From Woeseiaceae bacterium (GTDB lineage Bacteria > Pseudomonadota > Gammaproteobacteria > Steroidobacterales > Woeseiaceae), in contig JAJFKP010000045.1 of assembly GCA_021773135.1 (NCBI GenBank), positions 1 through 64,000 of the forward strand: a stretch of DNA of 64,000 nt, written 5' to 3'. The position numbers were made by a program, and so were the translations under genes. Position 1 is the stretch's first letter. Each line of letters starts with the position of its first letter. The notes under the pieces were generated by a model, which worked only from the letters and a program-made list of their open reading frames with translations, was not told where the DNA came from and searched no databases. Below, piece after piece: positions 17,688 to 26,406 of the stretch.

Positions 17688-17867
17688 TTAGCCGTCGCGG
17701 TCAGCCCCGCATGCCGCCCACAGGCGCTTTCCGGCATCTGCATCAAGTTCGTTGACTCGACGTTGTGTCCAGCCGGAATGAAATTTCCCGCCACACGCAG
17801 CGCACGGCCAGCTGATTTTCTGCTGGTTAGCCGGCTTGCCGAGAGGTGATGTACTATGTCCCTGCAA
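17688..17867 (-). CDS. Possible 59-residue zinc-ribbon-like protein
   Basis: On the minus strand, between the TonB-domain gene and selA, a frame from a TTG at 17867 encodes 59 residues with P-C-A-A-C-G-G-K-F-H near the middle and A-A-C-G near the end, spacing that could hold a metal. No ATG or GTG start is available and the ribosome site is weak. The same frame stays open far into the antisense of selA, so chance is a serious alternative. Listed because the Cys-x2-Cys-Gly pattern lies in otherwise non-coding DNA. Confidence 0.25.
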   Translation of the reverse strand: MQGHSTSPLGKPANQQKISWPCAACGGKFHSGWTQRRVNELDADAGKRLWAACGADRDG

Positions 17868-17912
17868 TTTCCATTGTAAAAATAAACAAGAACACGAGGC
17901 GCGTGCCCGCCG

Positions 17913-19322
17913 TTGAGCGCTGAAACCGACAATATTCCTGGCAAGGACAAACTCCGCATGCTGCCATCGATCGATCGGCTGTTGCTTCAGTCTGGCGGCG
18001 TTGTGGAAAAGTATGGCCACAGGGCGACTACCGTTGCGCTCCAGGAAGTTGTTCAGAATCGCCGTGAGCGGATTGTTTCCGGCCATCATGCGAGCACCGA
18101 TGAAGATTCCATCACACAGGCGGCCGAACGAATACTGGAAACCCGGGCGACCCCTGAAACCAGGCCTGTTTTCAATCTGACCGGCACCGTGCTGCACACG
18201 AATCTTGGGCGCGCAGTTCTGCCCGAGAAGGCCATTGCAGCAATTTCGTCTGCGGCGATGGATTACAGCAACCTCGAACTCAATCTTGCTACCGGTAAAC
18301 GGGGAGATCGGGAGAGCCATGTTGAAAGCCTTGTGTGCGAACTCACCGGTGCCGAAGCGGCGACCTTTGTCAACAACAATGCTGCGGCGGTTCTGCTTGT
18401 CCTTAACACGCTGGCAATGAATCGTGAGGTTCCGGTTTCCCGTGGTGAACTGGTGGAGATCGGCGGGTCTTTTCGCATTCCCGAGGTGATGCAGCGAGCC
18501 AACTGCACATTGATTGAAGTTGGCGCGACTAACAGGACACATATCAAAGATTTCCGTGATGCGATTAACGAGCAAACCGCGCTACTGATGAAAGTACACA
18601 CCAGCAATTACAAGATTGAGGGCTTCACGAAAGAAGTATCGATTTCAGAGCTTGCAAAACTGGCCGCCGAGTTCGAACTGCCGTTCGTAATGGATCTTGG
18701 TAGCGGCAGCCTGGTCGACTTTGGTCGCTTCGGTCTGCCGCACGAACCTACCGCGGCGCACATACTTTCACAGGGCGCAGACGTGATCACGTTCAGCGGG
18801 GACAAGTTACTCGGCGGCCCGCAGAGCGGATTGATCGCAGGCAGGGCGGATCTGATTGCCCGTATCAAGGCGAATCCGCTGAAGCGGGCATTGCGCCTGG
18901 ACAAAATGACGCTGGCTGGACTGACCGAGGTGCTGAAACTCTATCGCAATCCTGACGGACTCGAGCAGAACCTGCCAACGCTACGACACCTGACCCGGCC
19001 GGCGGAGCAAATTCGCCAACAGGCCGAACGAGTCGCACCAACAATTGCTGCAGTATTGGGTGAGCGGTATTGCGTGGAGGTTTGCGACGCAGCCAGCCAG
19101 ATTGGCAGCGGTTCTTTGCCGACCGAGACGATTCCCAGCAGCGCGATTGGAATTCGATCGGCCAACATCGGGGAAGACAACACACACTCAATTGCGGCTG
19201 CGTTTCGCGCGCTGCCAACGCCGGTCATCGGTCACACACGAAAGGGCAGCTTTATGCTCGATTTGCGCTGCCTCGATGATGAAGCGCGCTTCGTTGCCCA
19301 GCTGGGATCTCTGCGGATTTGA
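17913..19322 (+). CDS. selA: L-seryl-tRNA(Sec) selenium transferase SelA
   Basis: A 469-residue PLP enzyme, close to the E. coli protein in length and sequence. It converts Ser-tRNA(Sec) to Sec-tRNA(Sec) with selenophosphate. Diagnostic segments: L-T-G-T-V-L-H-T-N-L-G-R (about 89-100), N-N-N-A-A-A-V-L-L (about 154), the PLP lysine Lys298 in F-S-G-D-K-L-L-G-G-P, and S-Q-I-G-S-G-S-L-P near the end. Start taken as TTG 17913 because it gives the expected N-terminal tRNA-binding region; ATG 17959 is the next option. The stop overlaps the selB start. Confidence 0.97.
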   Translation: MSAETDNIPGKDKLRMLPSIDRLLLQSGGVVEKYGHRATTVALQEVVQNRRERIVSGHHASTDEDSITQAAERILETRATPETRPVFNLTGTVLHTNLGRAVLPEKAIAAISSAAMDYSNLELNLATGKRGDRESHVESLVCELTGAEAATFVNNNAAAVLLVLNTLAMNREVPVSRGELVEIGGSFRIPEVMQRANCTLIEVGATNRTHIKDFRDAINEQTALLMKVHTSNYKIEGFTKEVSISELAKLAAEFELPFVMDLGSGSLVDFGRFGLPHEPTAAHILSQGADVITFSGDKLLGGPQSGLIAGRADLIARIKANPLKRALRLDKMTLAGLTEVLKLYRNPDGLEQNLPTLRHLTRPAEQIRQQAERVAPTIAAVLGERYCVEVCDAASQIGSGSLPTETIPSSAIGIRSANIGEDNTHSIAAAFRALPTPVIGHTRKGSFMLDLRCLDDEARFVAQLGSLRI

Positions 19323-21235
19323 TCGTTGCTACGGCAGGTCATGTCGACCACGGCAAGACCGCATTGGTCAAAAACCTCACAGGCGTTGAGACAGACCGCC
19401 TGGAGGAAGAACAGCGCCGTGGCCTGTCGATTAACCTGGGCTATGCATACTGGCGACCGGACGAGCAGACTGTCGTCGGTTTTATCGACGTCCCCGGTCA
19501 TCGCCGGTTTATTAACAACATGATCTCCGGCATCAGTGGCATCGATCTTGGAATGCTGGTGGTTGCCGCCGATGATGGCCCCATGCCGCAAACCCTGGAG
19601 CACCTGCAGGTGATGCGCCTCCTTGGTGTGGAACACTATGTTCTTGTCGTCACCAAATGCGACCGCGCCGATAAGGCGACTATTCAACGGGCCTGCAGGA
19701 ATGCGTCTGCACTGTTGCCGGAAAAGACACCGATTCACAAGGTTTCCAACACCACGGGTGACGGCCTTGAAGAACTCAGGGCGGAACTGAAGCAGCGGGC
19801 ACGCAACTGGACTCAGCGAGCGGGGCGCGGTCACTTCAGAATGTCTATTGACCGTGTATTTCACCTGCAGGGCCGCGGCCCGGTCGTCACTGGCACAGTC
19901 GCATCGGGCTCCGTAACCAATGGCGAAAACCTCGTGCTCCAGCCACAGCAGAAAATCCTGCGTATACGCGGTATTCACACACAGGATGCGCCTGCATCGC
20001 TCGCCAGTGCGGGCGACCGATGCGCCCTCAATGTTTCGGGCGATATCCATAAAGATGACATTCTGCGCGGCGACTGGGTGACCGGCGAATGCTGCATCGG
20101 CGCAACGATGAGATTTGATACACAAATTCGTTTGTTACCGGATGCGGCTTTTCCGTTAAAGCATTTGTCGGACGTCAAGCTGCATATAGGCGCCAAGCAC
20201 CTCACAGCAAGACTGATACTGCTGCGCAGTGAGAACACTTCCGCGGCGCGTATTCAGCCGGGAGAAACCGCACTCGCACAGCTCGTCACCGACCGGCCAA
20301 TACTGTGTTGCCATGGTGACCGTTTCCTGTTGCGCGACCACGGAGAAACGGCAACGCTGGGTGGTGGCTTCGTGCTTGACCCGCAGGTACAAAAAGATCG
20401 CAAATCATCAGTCGCCCGACTACATTTCCTTGCGGCGATGAAACACGGTGATATCGAAGATGCAATTAGTGCCGCGCTACATGATGCGCATTGCACACTG
20501 GACTATGGTGCATTGCTGAGGTCATGGAACATTGATGCGGCGGATCGACCCGGCATGCACTTGCCCGGTATAGCGAGAATCCAGAGCCAACACACCGAGA
20601 TCTGGCTGGCCGAATCAAGATGGGCCGGTTTGAAGAAATCAGTTCTCGATACAATTATCACATTGCATCGCGACAACCCGAACGAAGCGGGATTCAAACC
20701 TTCGGTGGTCGCAAGCGCGGCTCTGCCGACTCGCAGCCAGCCCTTTTTTCAGCCCGCAATCGTCGCGCTAATGAAATCGGGCGATGTTCTCATAAATGAT
20801 AGCTTGCTGGTTGCAAAGGAAAATGCAGAGATTGCATCGAGTGACACGCACGAATGGTTAGTAGTGTCAGCCTGCCTGCAAAAACATGCACAACAGATTC
20901 CGACGTTGACGCAGCTGCAACAGGAATGCGGAATTGATCGCCAGACGCTGCTGCAGTGTATTGGTCGGGCCCAGCGCGAAGATAAATTAGTCAAGATTAA
21001 CGCCAAACGTTACGCGCTAACTTCGATCTTGAGGGAATGCGCTCAGGCCGCGCTGGATTTGACATCGGACCAGCCGGAGTTAACCGTTGCCAAATATCGC
21101 GATCACCTCGGCTGCGGCCGCAATATCGCTGTCGATATTCTCGAATATTTTGACGGCATTCGATTTACCCGCCGTGTGGGAGAAGCTCGTATAATATTGA
21201 AGCGAACGATGCCGGCCAGGTTTTTCAATGCCTGA
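19319..21235 (+). CDS. selB: Selenocysteine-specific elongation factor SelB
   Basis: A 638-residue GTPase. G1 is G-H-V-D-H-G-K-T (8-15), G3 D-V-P-G-H (about 60-64) and G4 T-K-C-D (about 117-120). EF-Tu-like domains follow, then winged-helix repeats in the C-terminal part (about 370-638) that bind the SECIS hairpin. SelB delivers Sec-tRNA(Sec) to UGA codons at the ribosome. TTG start overlapping the selA stop by 4 nt (ttga), so translation is coupled. The tRNA-Sec gene follows 7 nt after the stop. Its presence means the organism can recode UGA, which supports the two downstream selenoprotein calls. Confidence 0.97.
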   Translation: MIVATAGHVDHGKTALVKNLTGVETDRLEEEQRRGLSINLGYAYWRPDEQTVVGFIDVPGHRRFINNMISGISGIDLGMLVVAADDGPMPQTLEHLQVMRLLGVEHYVLVVTKCDRADKATIQRACRNASALLPEKTPIHKVSNTTGDGLEELRAELKQRARNWTQRAGRGHFRMSIDRVFHLQGRGPVVTGTVASGSVTNGENLVLQPQQKILRIRGIHTQDAPASLASAGDRCALNVSGDIHKDDILRGDWVTGECCIGATMRFDTQIRLLPDAAFPLKHLSDVKLHIGAKHLTARLILLRSENTSAARIQPGETALAQLVTDRPILCCHGDRFLLRDHGETATLGGGFVLDPQVQKDRKSSVARLHFLAAMKHGDIEDAISAALHDAHCTLDYGALLRSWNIDAADRPGMHLPGIARIQSQHTEIWLAESRWAGLKKSVLDTIITLHRDNPNEAGFKPSVVASAALPTRSQPFFQPAIVALMKSGDVLINDSLLVAKENAEIASSDTHEWLVVSACLQKHAQQIPTLTQLQQECGIDRQTLLQCIGRAQREDKLVKINAKRYALTSILRECAQAALDLTSDQPELTVAKYRDHLGCGRNIAVDILEYFDGIRFTRRVGEARIILKRTMPARFFNA

Positions 21236-21242
21236 AAACGAA

Positions 21243-21336
21243 GGAAGAGCGATGTCCCCGGTGGGGCGCCTGGTCTTCAAAACCAGCGAGGTGCATAGAA
21301 TGCGCCTGGTGGGTTCGACTCCTACCTCTTCCGCCA
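21243..21336 (+). tRNA. selC: tRNA-Sec (anticodon TCA)
   Basis: A 94-nt tRNA with encoded CCA that aligns with E. coli selC over its whole length. Anticodon stem ctggt/accag encloses the loop ctTCAaa, reading UGA. The long variable arm has a 7-bp stem (aggtgca/tgcgcct). The T loop is ttcgact and the discriminator G. The acceptor pairs as ggaagag/ctcttcc (7 bp) and the T stem as gtggg/cctac (5 bp with one G-U): 12 bp in total, one fewer than the bacterial 8+5. The gene is 1 nt shorter than E. coli selC, on the 3' acceptor side. It starts 7 nt after selB and is probably processed from the selAB transcript. Confidence 0.96.
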
Positions 21337-21360
21337 TTACCCGCTTGTCCGCAGAGAAGC

Positions 21361-22056
21361 CTATTGGGCGTTAAGGAGTTCCCTGGCATAGGCTAAGACG
21401 GTCTCGGAATGGACCCGGACCTGGTAGCGCTCGACGAAAATCTTGCCGACGATCTCCTGATCCGGATTCAGCACATAGATGCCAGGATAAGGAAGGCCGT
21501 AATTCTCGTCCCCGGGGGCATACTCATCGTTGAGGATACCCAGCGACTGAAAACTTGAGGCGTCGATATCGGACAGAAACGGATAGTCGATAGAGCCGGC
21601 CTCAATGAAAGCCTGCTGCAATTCCGGAGAATCGTAGGTCATTGCGACCATGCCGATACCAGCCTTTTCAAATTCGGCCGTATATTCCTGCAGCTGCCCG
21701 AGCTGCCTTCTACAGAATGGTCACCAGTCAACCGAGCGCATGGCGATGAAGATCATGCCTTTATCGCGAATGAAGCGGTCTACGGTTGTGATCTCTTGAC
21801 CCTGATACATAGCCCGGATTGCCGGGAACTGCGCACCAACCTGGACACCGGGATTAAAAGCATCGGTAATTTCAGTGACGAACATGTTCGCAAATCTGTC
21901 CTCAACCGGCGCGCTTTGACTGGCCGCCGGCTCTGCCGATGGCGCAGCTGCCACTTCTTCGACTTGCGCCTGCTGCGCGCTTTGCCCACAGGCGGCCAGC
22001 GATGCAAGCAACATCGCTGCGAGTAATCGGTCGGATAATTTAGGTATCAGTTTCAA
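21361..22056 (-). CDS. Selenoprotein: redoxin-fold lipoprotein with Sec112 (in-frame TGA) in a U-x-x-C motif
   Basis: One 231-residue frame if TGA at 21721-21723 is read as selenocysteine. N-terminal lipobox L-A-A-C (Cys23) predicts a membrane-anchored periplasmic protein. A linker rich in Ala, Glu and Pro leads to a thioredoxin/AhpC-TSA-like domain (about 65-231). The recoded site reads S-V-D-W-U-P-F-C-R-R-Q-L: cysteine homologues have W-C-P-x-C here. Frame and family similarity continue on both sides (E-K-A-G-I-G-M-V-A-M-T, Y-P-G-I-Y-V-L-N-P after the TGA). A hairpin with a G-containing loop starts 15 nt after the UGA. It is convergent with selC and divergent from the second selenoprotein gene. 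Likely a thiol or peroxide reductase; the substrate is unknown. Termination at the TGA would leave a 111-residue product without the second half of the fold. Confidence 0.88.
21690..21706 (-). promoter_or_regulatory. Candidate bacterial SECIS hairpin of the redoxin selenoprotein
   Basis: On the coding strand a perfect 6-bp stem gcagct/agctgc encloses the 5-nt loop cgggc. The stem begins 15 nt after the UGA and the loop lies 21-25 nt after it, with G at loop position 2. Position, loop size and G match the general bacterial SECIS pattern bound by SelB. It lies inside the coding sequence, as expected for bacteria. Confidence 0.65.
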
Positions 22057-22176
22057 TTTGGCTCGATTGGTAAACGCTTGCCGATTTCGCGTAGTGCAGC
22101 GAAATACGCCGGTCCGGTGAAATATACAAGGAAGTTGCTGGCCTGTCTCCCCTTACGTGAGCGAGCCTCGGTTTTA

Positions 22177-22218
22177 AGTTGTCCTGTTTTGAGCTAGTCT
22201 CGGCCTGTCAGTTGTCCT
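22177..22218. promoter_or_regulatory. Direct repeat agttgtcct in the divergent region between two selenoprotein genes
   Basis: The 9-mer agttgtcct occurs at 22177-22185 and 22210-22218, 33 nt apart start to start (about three helical turns), in the 171-bp space between the two divergent selenoprotein genes. The second copy ends 9 nt before the start of the AhpD-like gene. This could be a paired operator; chance repetition is possible. Confidence 0.3.
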
Positions 22219-22227
22219 CGTGGTCCG

Positions 22228-23358
22228 ATGATGCAGGCTTTCCGCTACTCACAATCCCCCTACTCGATTCGTGACGACTTGAGCGCCGCCTATCGTGCGT
22301 TCTGGTCGCGCCTGGCCAGTCCCGGCAGCTGGTGGACCGGTGCTGAGCGGGTGGCGATCGCGCAGGAAAGTCGTCACGCGGTTAAATGTCGATTCTGCGC
22401 AGAACGCAAAGAGGCTCTTTCTCCTTACAGCTTTGCTGGCGAACATGAACACGCCGGCACGCTGGACCCGCTGGTCGTGGACGCGATTCACCGCATCATT
22501 ACTGATCAAACGCGCATTACTCAGAGCTACGTCGACGACAACGCGGGCGAGGGCCTGAGCAAGGAACACTATGTGGAGCTGGCAGGCATCGTCGTGGTTA
22601 CCTTCAGTATCGACGAGTTCCACCGTGCGCTTGGCTTGCCGCTGGAACCGCTTCCCGATCCGCTAGCCGGCGAACCAACACACTACCGACCCGCGCATGC
22701 CGTGGCAGGCACGGGTTTCGTGCCAATGATTCCGGCCGACGGCAACGTCGGGCAGGAAGCTGATTTGTGGCCAGAGGGCGCCAACGCCAATGTGCTGCGA
22801 GCCTTCAGCGTGGTGCCCGACGCAGTGCGTGACTGGATGCTGGTGGGCAATGCCCAGTATCTGTCGATGGAAGGCATGCAAATCTTTGCCGGCGACACCG
22901 GTCGCTGCATCGACCGGATGCAGATAGAACTGGTGGCCGCCAGGGTTTCGTCGCACAACGAGTGCTTCTACTGAACTACCTCACATTCCATGATGCTCAG
23001 TTTGAGTGCCAAGACTACCGAGACAGCCGTCGATCTGCAGATGGTCAATGGCTCATCTGCAAGTGATGCGCAGGGAATCGCTCACGCCAATGAACTTGCC
23101 TCTTTTGCAGAAGCGATTGCACAGCGTGATGCTGCAAAGATCAAACGTACCAGGGACGCCTTAGCGGAAGTCGCCGGTGACGCAATCATGATTGACGCAG
23201 CTGCGGTTGCTGCCAACTTCCAGCGCATGGTGCGCATCGCGGATTCAATGGGCATACCGATCGATGACAAGAACGTTGAAGCGGGTGCGGGTATTCGCCA
23301 GGAACTGGAGTTGGGCCGCTTCGCTTCCGCACAGAATACGCCCAGCGCCAATCGTTGA
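22228..23358 (+). CDS. Selenoprotein: AhpD-like protein with Sec249 (in-frame TGA) in a C-x-x-U-x3-H motif
   Basis: One 376-residue frame if TGA at 22972-22974 is read as selenocysteine. The recoded site is N-E-C-F-Y-U-T-T-S-H: Cys246, Sec249 and His253 fall exactly on the C-x2-C-x3-H active site of the AhpD/carboxymuconolactone decarboxylase fold, where cysteine forms give C-F-Y-C-T-T-S-H. After the TGA the helical fold continues for 127 residues. The N-terminal half has another redox pair, C54-R-F-C57, so the protein appears to be two related modules. A candidate SECIS hairpin starts 20 nt after the UGA. AhpD-type proteins are peroxidases or thiol reductants with a resolving cysteine pair. 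Cytoplasmic, with no signal peptide. Start ATG 22228, with a second ATG next to it. Confidence 0.88.
22994..23008 (+). promoter_or_regulatory. Candidate bacterial SECIS hairpin of the AhpD-like selenoprotein
   Basis: Stem tgctca/tgagtg (four Watson-Crick pairs plus two G-U at the base) closing a 3-nt loop gtt. The stem begins 20 nt after the UGA and the loop sits 26-28 nt after it with G in first position, inside the bacterial SECIS window. Weaker than the partner gene's hairpin because of the G-U pairs and small loop. Confidence 0.5.
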
Positions 23359-23513
23359 TCACAATCGAAAAAGTTTCGGCTGGTCGTGCGGCAGCAAATT
23401 ATACGAATCTAGCCCGCATAATTTCCCAGGAAAATCTTGACGTCAGATTGATCGTGAGGCGCGGATAGGTGGGTGACTAAAGATTTAGTGCGATCCCGGT
23501 TTTCCAGACTAAA

Positions 23514-24497
23514 CTAGCTGGCGTTAGCAATATCGCCTGCTTCTGCCATTTCATTGGCTGCCAGAATTCTGGCTTCTGCGTCATGCACCAACGCTTCCGA
23601 ATCAGCATGTCTGCCCTCCTTGAACGTAACTGCCTGGGTATCGACATTCAGCTCGTCCTTCTCGTCGCAGTCGCGATTCCGAGCACTTAGTTGTTCCTCA
23701 AATCGATAACGCGCCGTTTCCACGCCATCCAGATTCGAACCTGCAAGCAAAACGCAAAAAGTATCGTGAGAGAGGCGCGCCACAACATCCGAATTGCGGA
23801 AGCAGGCCATTAGCAGATGTGCCAGCTCGACTGTTACGGCATCTCCTTCAGGGCGTCCATTATCCTCTTCGATATCGCGCAGGTTCTGCAGGTGAAACAT
23901 AAGCAGGGTTGCCGGTTGGTCGGTCCGCTTGCACATTGATATCAGGTGATCGGCAATTGTGAACATGCCGCTTCGACTAGAAAGGCCGGTAACCGGGTCG
24001 ATCGTCGACGCGTCAGCGGTAATCATTTCTTCCTCGATCATGCGGCCGAGCTCGCGCAGCAGCGACAGCTGCTCTGAAGACATCTCCCTGGGCTTGTTAT
24101 CAATAATGCAGAGAGTACCGACACGGCTGCCGTCCGGAGCAGCGAGCGGGTACCCCGCATAGAAGCGTATATTCGGATCTCCACAAACGAGCGGGTTATC
24201 ACAAAAACGCTGGTCCTCAGGAGCGTTGTTGACGACCATGATCTTGTCATCAAGTATCGCGTGGCCACAGAAGGACACGTCCCTCGACGTCTCCTCGGCA
24301 TCCAGACCCTGGCGGGACTTGAACCATTGCCGGTCGGCATCAACCAGGCTCACTAAAGCGATGGGCGTTGCAAACACCTGCTTCGCAAGCCGGGTAACGC
24401 GATCGAAACGCTCCTCTGGAGGCGTGTCTAACAGCCTCATGTTTCGCAACGTCTGAATTCGTCTCGCCTCGTTGGACGGAATTGCTGGCTTGATCAC
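23514..24497 (-). CDS. GAF domain protein with degenerate GGDEF domain
   Basis: A 327-residue cytoplasmic protein. GAF domain at about 25-165, with the F-C-G-H-A-I-L segment and P-L-x-x-x-D-G-x-x-V-G-T-L-C-I typical of GAF-diguanylate cyclase proteins. A GGDEF-like domain follows (about 168-300, D-P-V-T-G-L-S-S-R), but the catalytic loop reads L-S-H-D-T-F instead of G-G-D-E-F, so cyclase activity is probably lost. It may instead bind a nucleotide or a partner. It lies between the selenoprotein genes and selD, transcribed toward them; no direct link to selenium is visible. Confidence 0.85.
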   Translation of the reverse strand: MIKPAIPSNEARRIQTLRNMRLLDTPPEERFDRVTRLAKQVFATPIALVSLVDADRQWFKSRQGLDAEETSRDVSFCGHAILDDKIMVVNNAPEDQRFCDNPLVCGDPNIRFYAGYPLAAPDGSRVGTLCIIDNKPREMSSEQLSLLRELGRMIEEEMITADASTIDPVTGLSSRSGMFTIADHLISMCKRTDQPATLLMFHLQNLRDIEEDNGRPEGDAVTVELAHLLMACFRNSDVVARLSHDTFCVLLAGSNLDGVETARYRFEEQLSARNRDCDEKDELNVDTQAVTFKEGRHADSEALVHDAEARILAANEMAEAGDIANAS

Positions 24498-24724
24498 TTT
24501 TCGGCACTCGAATGGCCCAATAAGTAATACTTATCGGCGCCATTAGACATAACTTTAGTCCGAGTTCACGATCTGCCGGGCACCGTCCGAGCAACATTGT
24601 GTGGTGCTCGGGGCAATTGATCGTTAATGCCGAGTCAGGGACAAACACTCAAGGTACATGATTAGGAAAGGAAAAGACTGCAACGGTCCGTTTGCTTTCC
24701 CAAGTCCAAATTTACATGGATCAG

Positions 24725-25771
24725 CTATTCGGAGAATAGCAAAGTCGGGCCTGGTTCAAGTGTCAGCAGTTCGCCAATACAGATCAGATCCATTTCTTCA
24801 GCACGAACGCACTTCTCAAATTCACCCAGATCTTCCGGCGTGACCGCAACCAGCAGTCCCCCGCTTGTTTGCGGATCACACAGTAGTGCACGGTGCGCGT
24901 CTCCGGTCGATTGCATTTGTTCACCGTAGCTTGCGAAGTTACGCTCGGTGCCTCCGGGAATACACCCTTCTTTGATGTACAGATCCACGCCATCAATCCT
25001 CGGAATTTTTTCTATGTTCAGTCGTGCTCGTACATTGCTGCCCTCGCAGACCTCCAGAAGGTGGCCCGCGAGTCCGAAACCAGTGACGTCGGTCATCGCG
25101 CTTACCGCCCGGACACCGCCCAGTGCAGCACCGATGCGATTTGGCAGGCACATCCAGTCGCGCGCTACGCCGACATGCTCGTCATGCAGCATTTGCCTTT
25201 TCTCAGCGGTAGTCAGGATGCCTATACCCAGCGGCTTGGTCAGGAATAACAGGTCACCCGGTTGCGCACTATCATTGCGCTTCAGGTTTGCAAGCTTTAC
25301 TTCGCCTGTTACAGCGGCACCAAATATAGGTTCCGGAGAATCGATGCTGTGCCCGCCGGCCAGCCGGATCCCGGCATCGGCGCAGGCCTGACGTCCGCCG
25401 TCAACGACCGCGCTGGCGACCGCAGCATCCAGTTTGTCGGTTGGCCAACCAAGCACGGCTATGGCCAGCAGTGGGTAGCCGCCCATCGCATAGACATCGC
25501 TGATTGCATTGGTTACCGCAATGCGACCGAAATCAAACGGATCATCGACGATGGGCATGAAAAAATCGGTAGTGCTGATAACACCGCGCCCATCACCTAG
25601 GTCATAGACCGCGGCATCATCCCGCGTATCGTTGCCAACCAGCAGGCGCTCGTCCTTCTCAAGATGCAATCGGGACTGCAGAATGTCTGTCAGCATTGAC
25701 GGGCTGATTTTGCAGCCGCAGCCGGCACCGTGACTGTATTCCGTCAGCCTGACATTCGTGTTTGCGGGCAC
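24725..25771 (-). CDS. selD: Selenide, water dikinase SelD
   Basis: A 348-residue enzyme that makes selenophosphate from selenide and ATP for SelA. The N-terminal glycine-rich loop S-H-G-A-G-C-G-C-K carries the catalytic Cys18 (cysteine form, not selenocysteine) with Lys21. Further family blocks: [24 protein letters not shown] and [12 protein letters not shown] start. It begins 5 nt after the ppa stop, so it is transcribed with ppa. With selA, selB and selC it completes the selenocysteine pathway within 8 kb. Confidence 0.97.
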   Translation of the reverse strand: MPANTNVRLTEYSHGAGCGCKISPSMLTDILQSRLHLEKDERLLVGNDTRDDAAVYDLGDGRGVISTTDFFMPIVDDPFDFGRIAVTNAISDVYAMGGYPLLAIAVLGWPTDKLDAAVASAVVDGGRQACADAGIRLAGGHSIDSPEPIFGAAVTGEVKLANLKRNDSAQPGDLLFLTKPLGIGILTTAEKRQMLHDEHVGVARDWMCLPNRIGAALGGVRAVSAMTDVTGFGLAGHLLEVCEGSNVRARLNIEKIPRIDGVDLYIKEGCIPGGTERNFASYGEQMQSTGDAHRALLCDPQTSGGLLVAVTPEDLGEFEKCVRAEEMDLICIGELLTLEPGPTLLFSE

Positions 25772-25776
25772 GATCG

Positions 25777-26301
25777 CTAGCCGGCTCTGTTTATGGATTG
25801 ACTGACCAGTTTTTTCGCTTCATCTGCGCCGTGCCAATCACCGATCTTGACCCATTTGCCGGGTTCCAGGTCTTTGTAGTGTTCGAAGAAGTGCTCGACC
25901 TGCAGCCGAGTTATCTCGGGCATGTCGGAGAACTCCGTAATATGGTCATATTTTTTGGTGAGGCGATGTGACGGAACGGCGATTATTTTTTCGTCCTGAC
26001 CGGCGTTGTCTTCCATGATCAGGACGCCGATTGGCCGAGCGTTAATCAGACACCCGGGCACCAATGGGCGCGTATTGCACACCAGGACATCTATCGGATC
26101 GCCGTCCTCGGACAAGGTATGCGGCACGAAACCATAGTTCCCCGGATAGGACATCGGTGTATACAAAAATCGGTCCACGACGAGGGTGCCAGCTTCCTTG
26201 TCAAGCTCATACTTGATCGGCTGCCCGCCAAGCGGCACTTCGATTATGACGTTGACGTCTTCTGGCGGATTATCGCCAATGCTTATTGCATCGATTCTCA
26301 T
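25777..26301 (-). CDS. ppa: Inorganic pyrophosphatase, family I
   Basis: A 174-residue soluble enzyme hydrolysing PPi to phosphate. Family I signature: the [10 protein letters not shown] metal site, preceded by P-I-K-Y-E-L-D-K-E and Y-P-G-N-Y-G-F, and followed by K-Y-D-H-I and H-F-F-E-H-Y-K. The ATG at 26301 matches the usual N-terminus; a longer frame to 26367 adds sequence not seen in the family. First gene of a ppa-selD unit with a 5-nt gap. Confidence 0.95.
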   Translation of the reverse strand: MRIDAISIGDNPPEDVNVIIEVPLGGQPIKYELDKEAGTLVVDRFLYTPMSYPGNYGFVPHTLSEDGDPIDVLVCNTRPLVPGCLINARPIGVLIMEDNAGQDEKIIAVPSHRLTKKYDHITEFSDMPEITRLQVEHFFEHYKDLEPGKWVKIGDWHGADEAKKLVSQSINRAG

Positions 26302-26406
26302 CGCGTTATTCAGGTAATCAGGAAGTGGAGGAGTTTGCCATCTAATTCCGGGCAGAGATAGCGCCAACGCTGGTTAGCGCAAAGCAATGAAACTGCGGCA
26401 ATTCGT

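Noticed and set aside
17868-18575. Antisense frame within selA
   Set aside because: selA on the other strand is unambiguous; only the short tail beyond selA is kept, as a weak candidate.
19232-20125. 297-codon antisense frame in selB
   Set aside because: No family resemblance and fully covered by selB.
21721-21723. In-frame TGA splitting the redoxin gene, read as a pseudogene or sequencing error
   Set aside because: The stop is TGA in the exact position of an active-site cysteine, no other frame lesion exists, a hairpin follows and the Sec machinery is adjacent.
22972-22974. In-frame TGA splitting the AhpD-like gene, read as two separate genes
   Set aside because: Both parts are in one frame, the TGA replaces the motif cysteine and the part after it has no start of its own before the motif ends.
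24725-25771. SelD as a selenoprotein
   Set aside because: The catalytic position is a normal Cys codon; no in-frame TGA.
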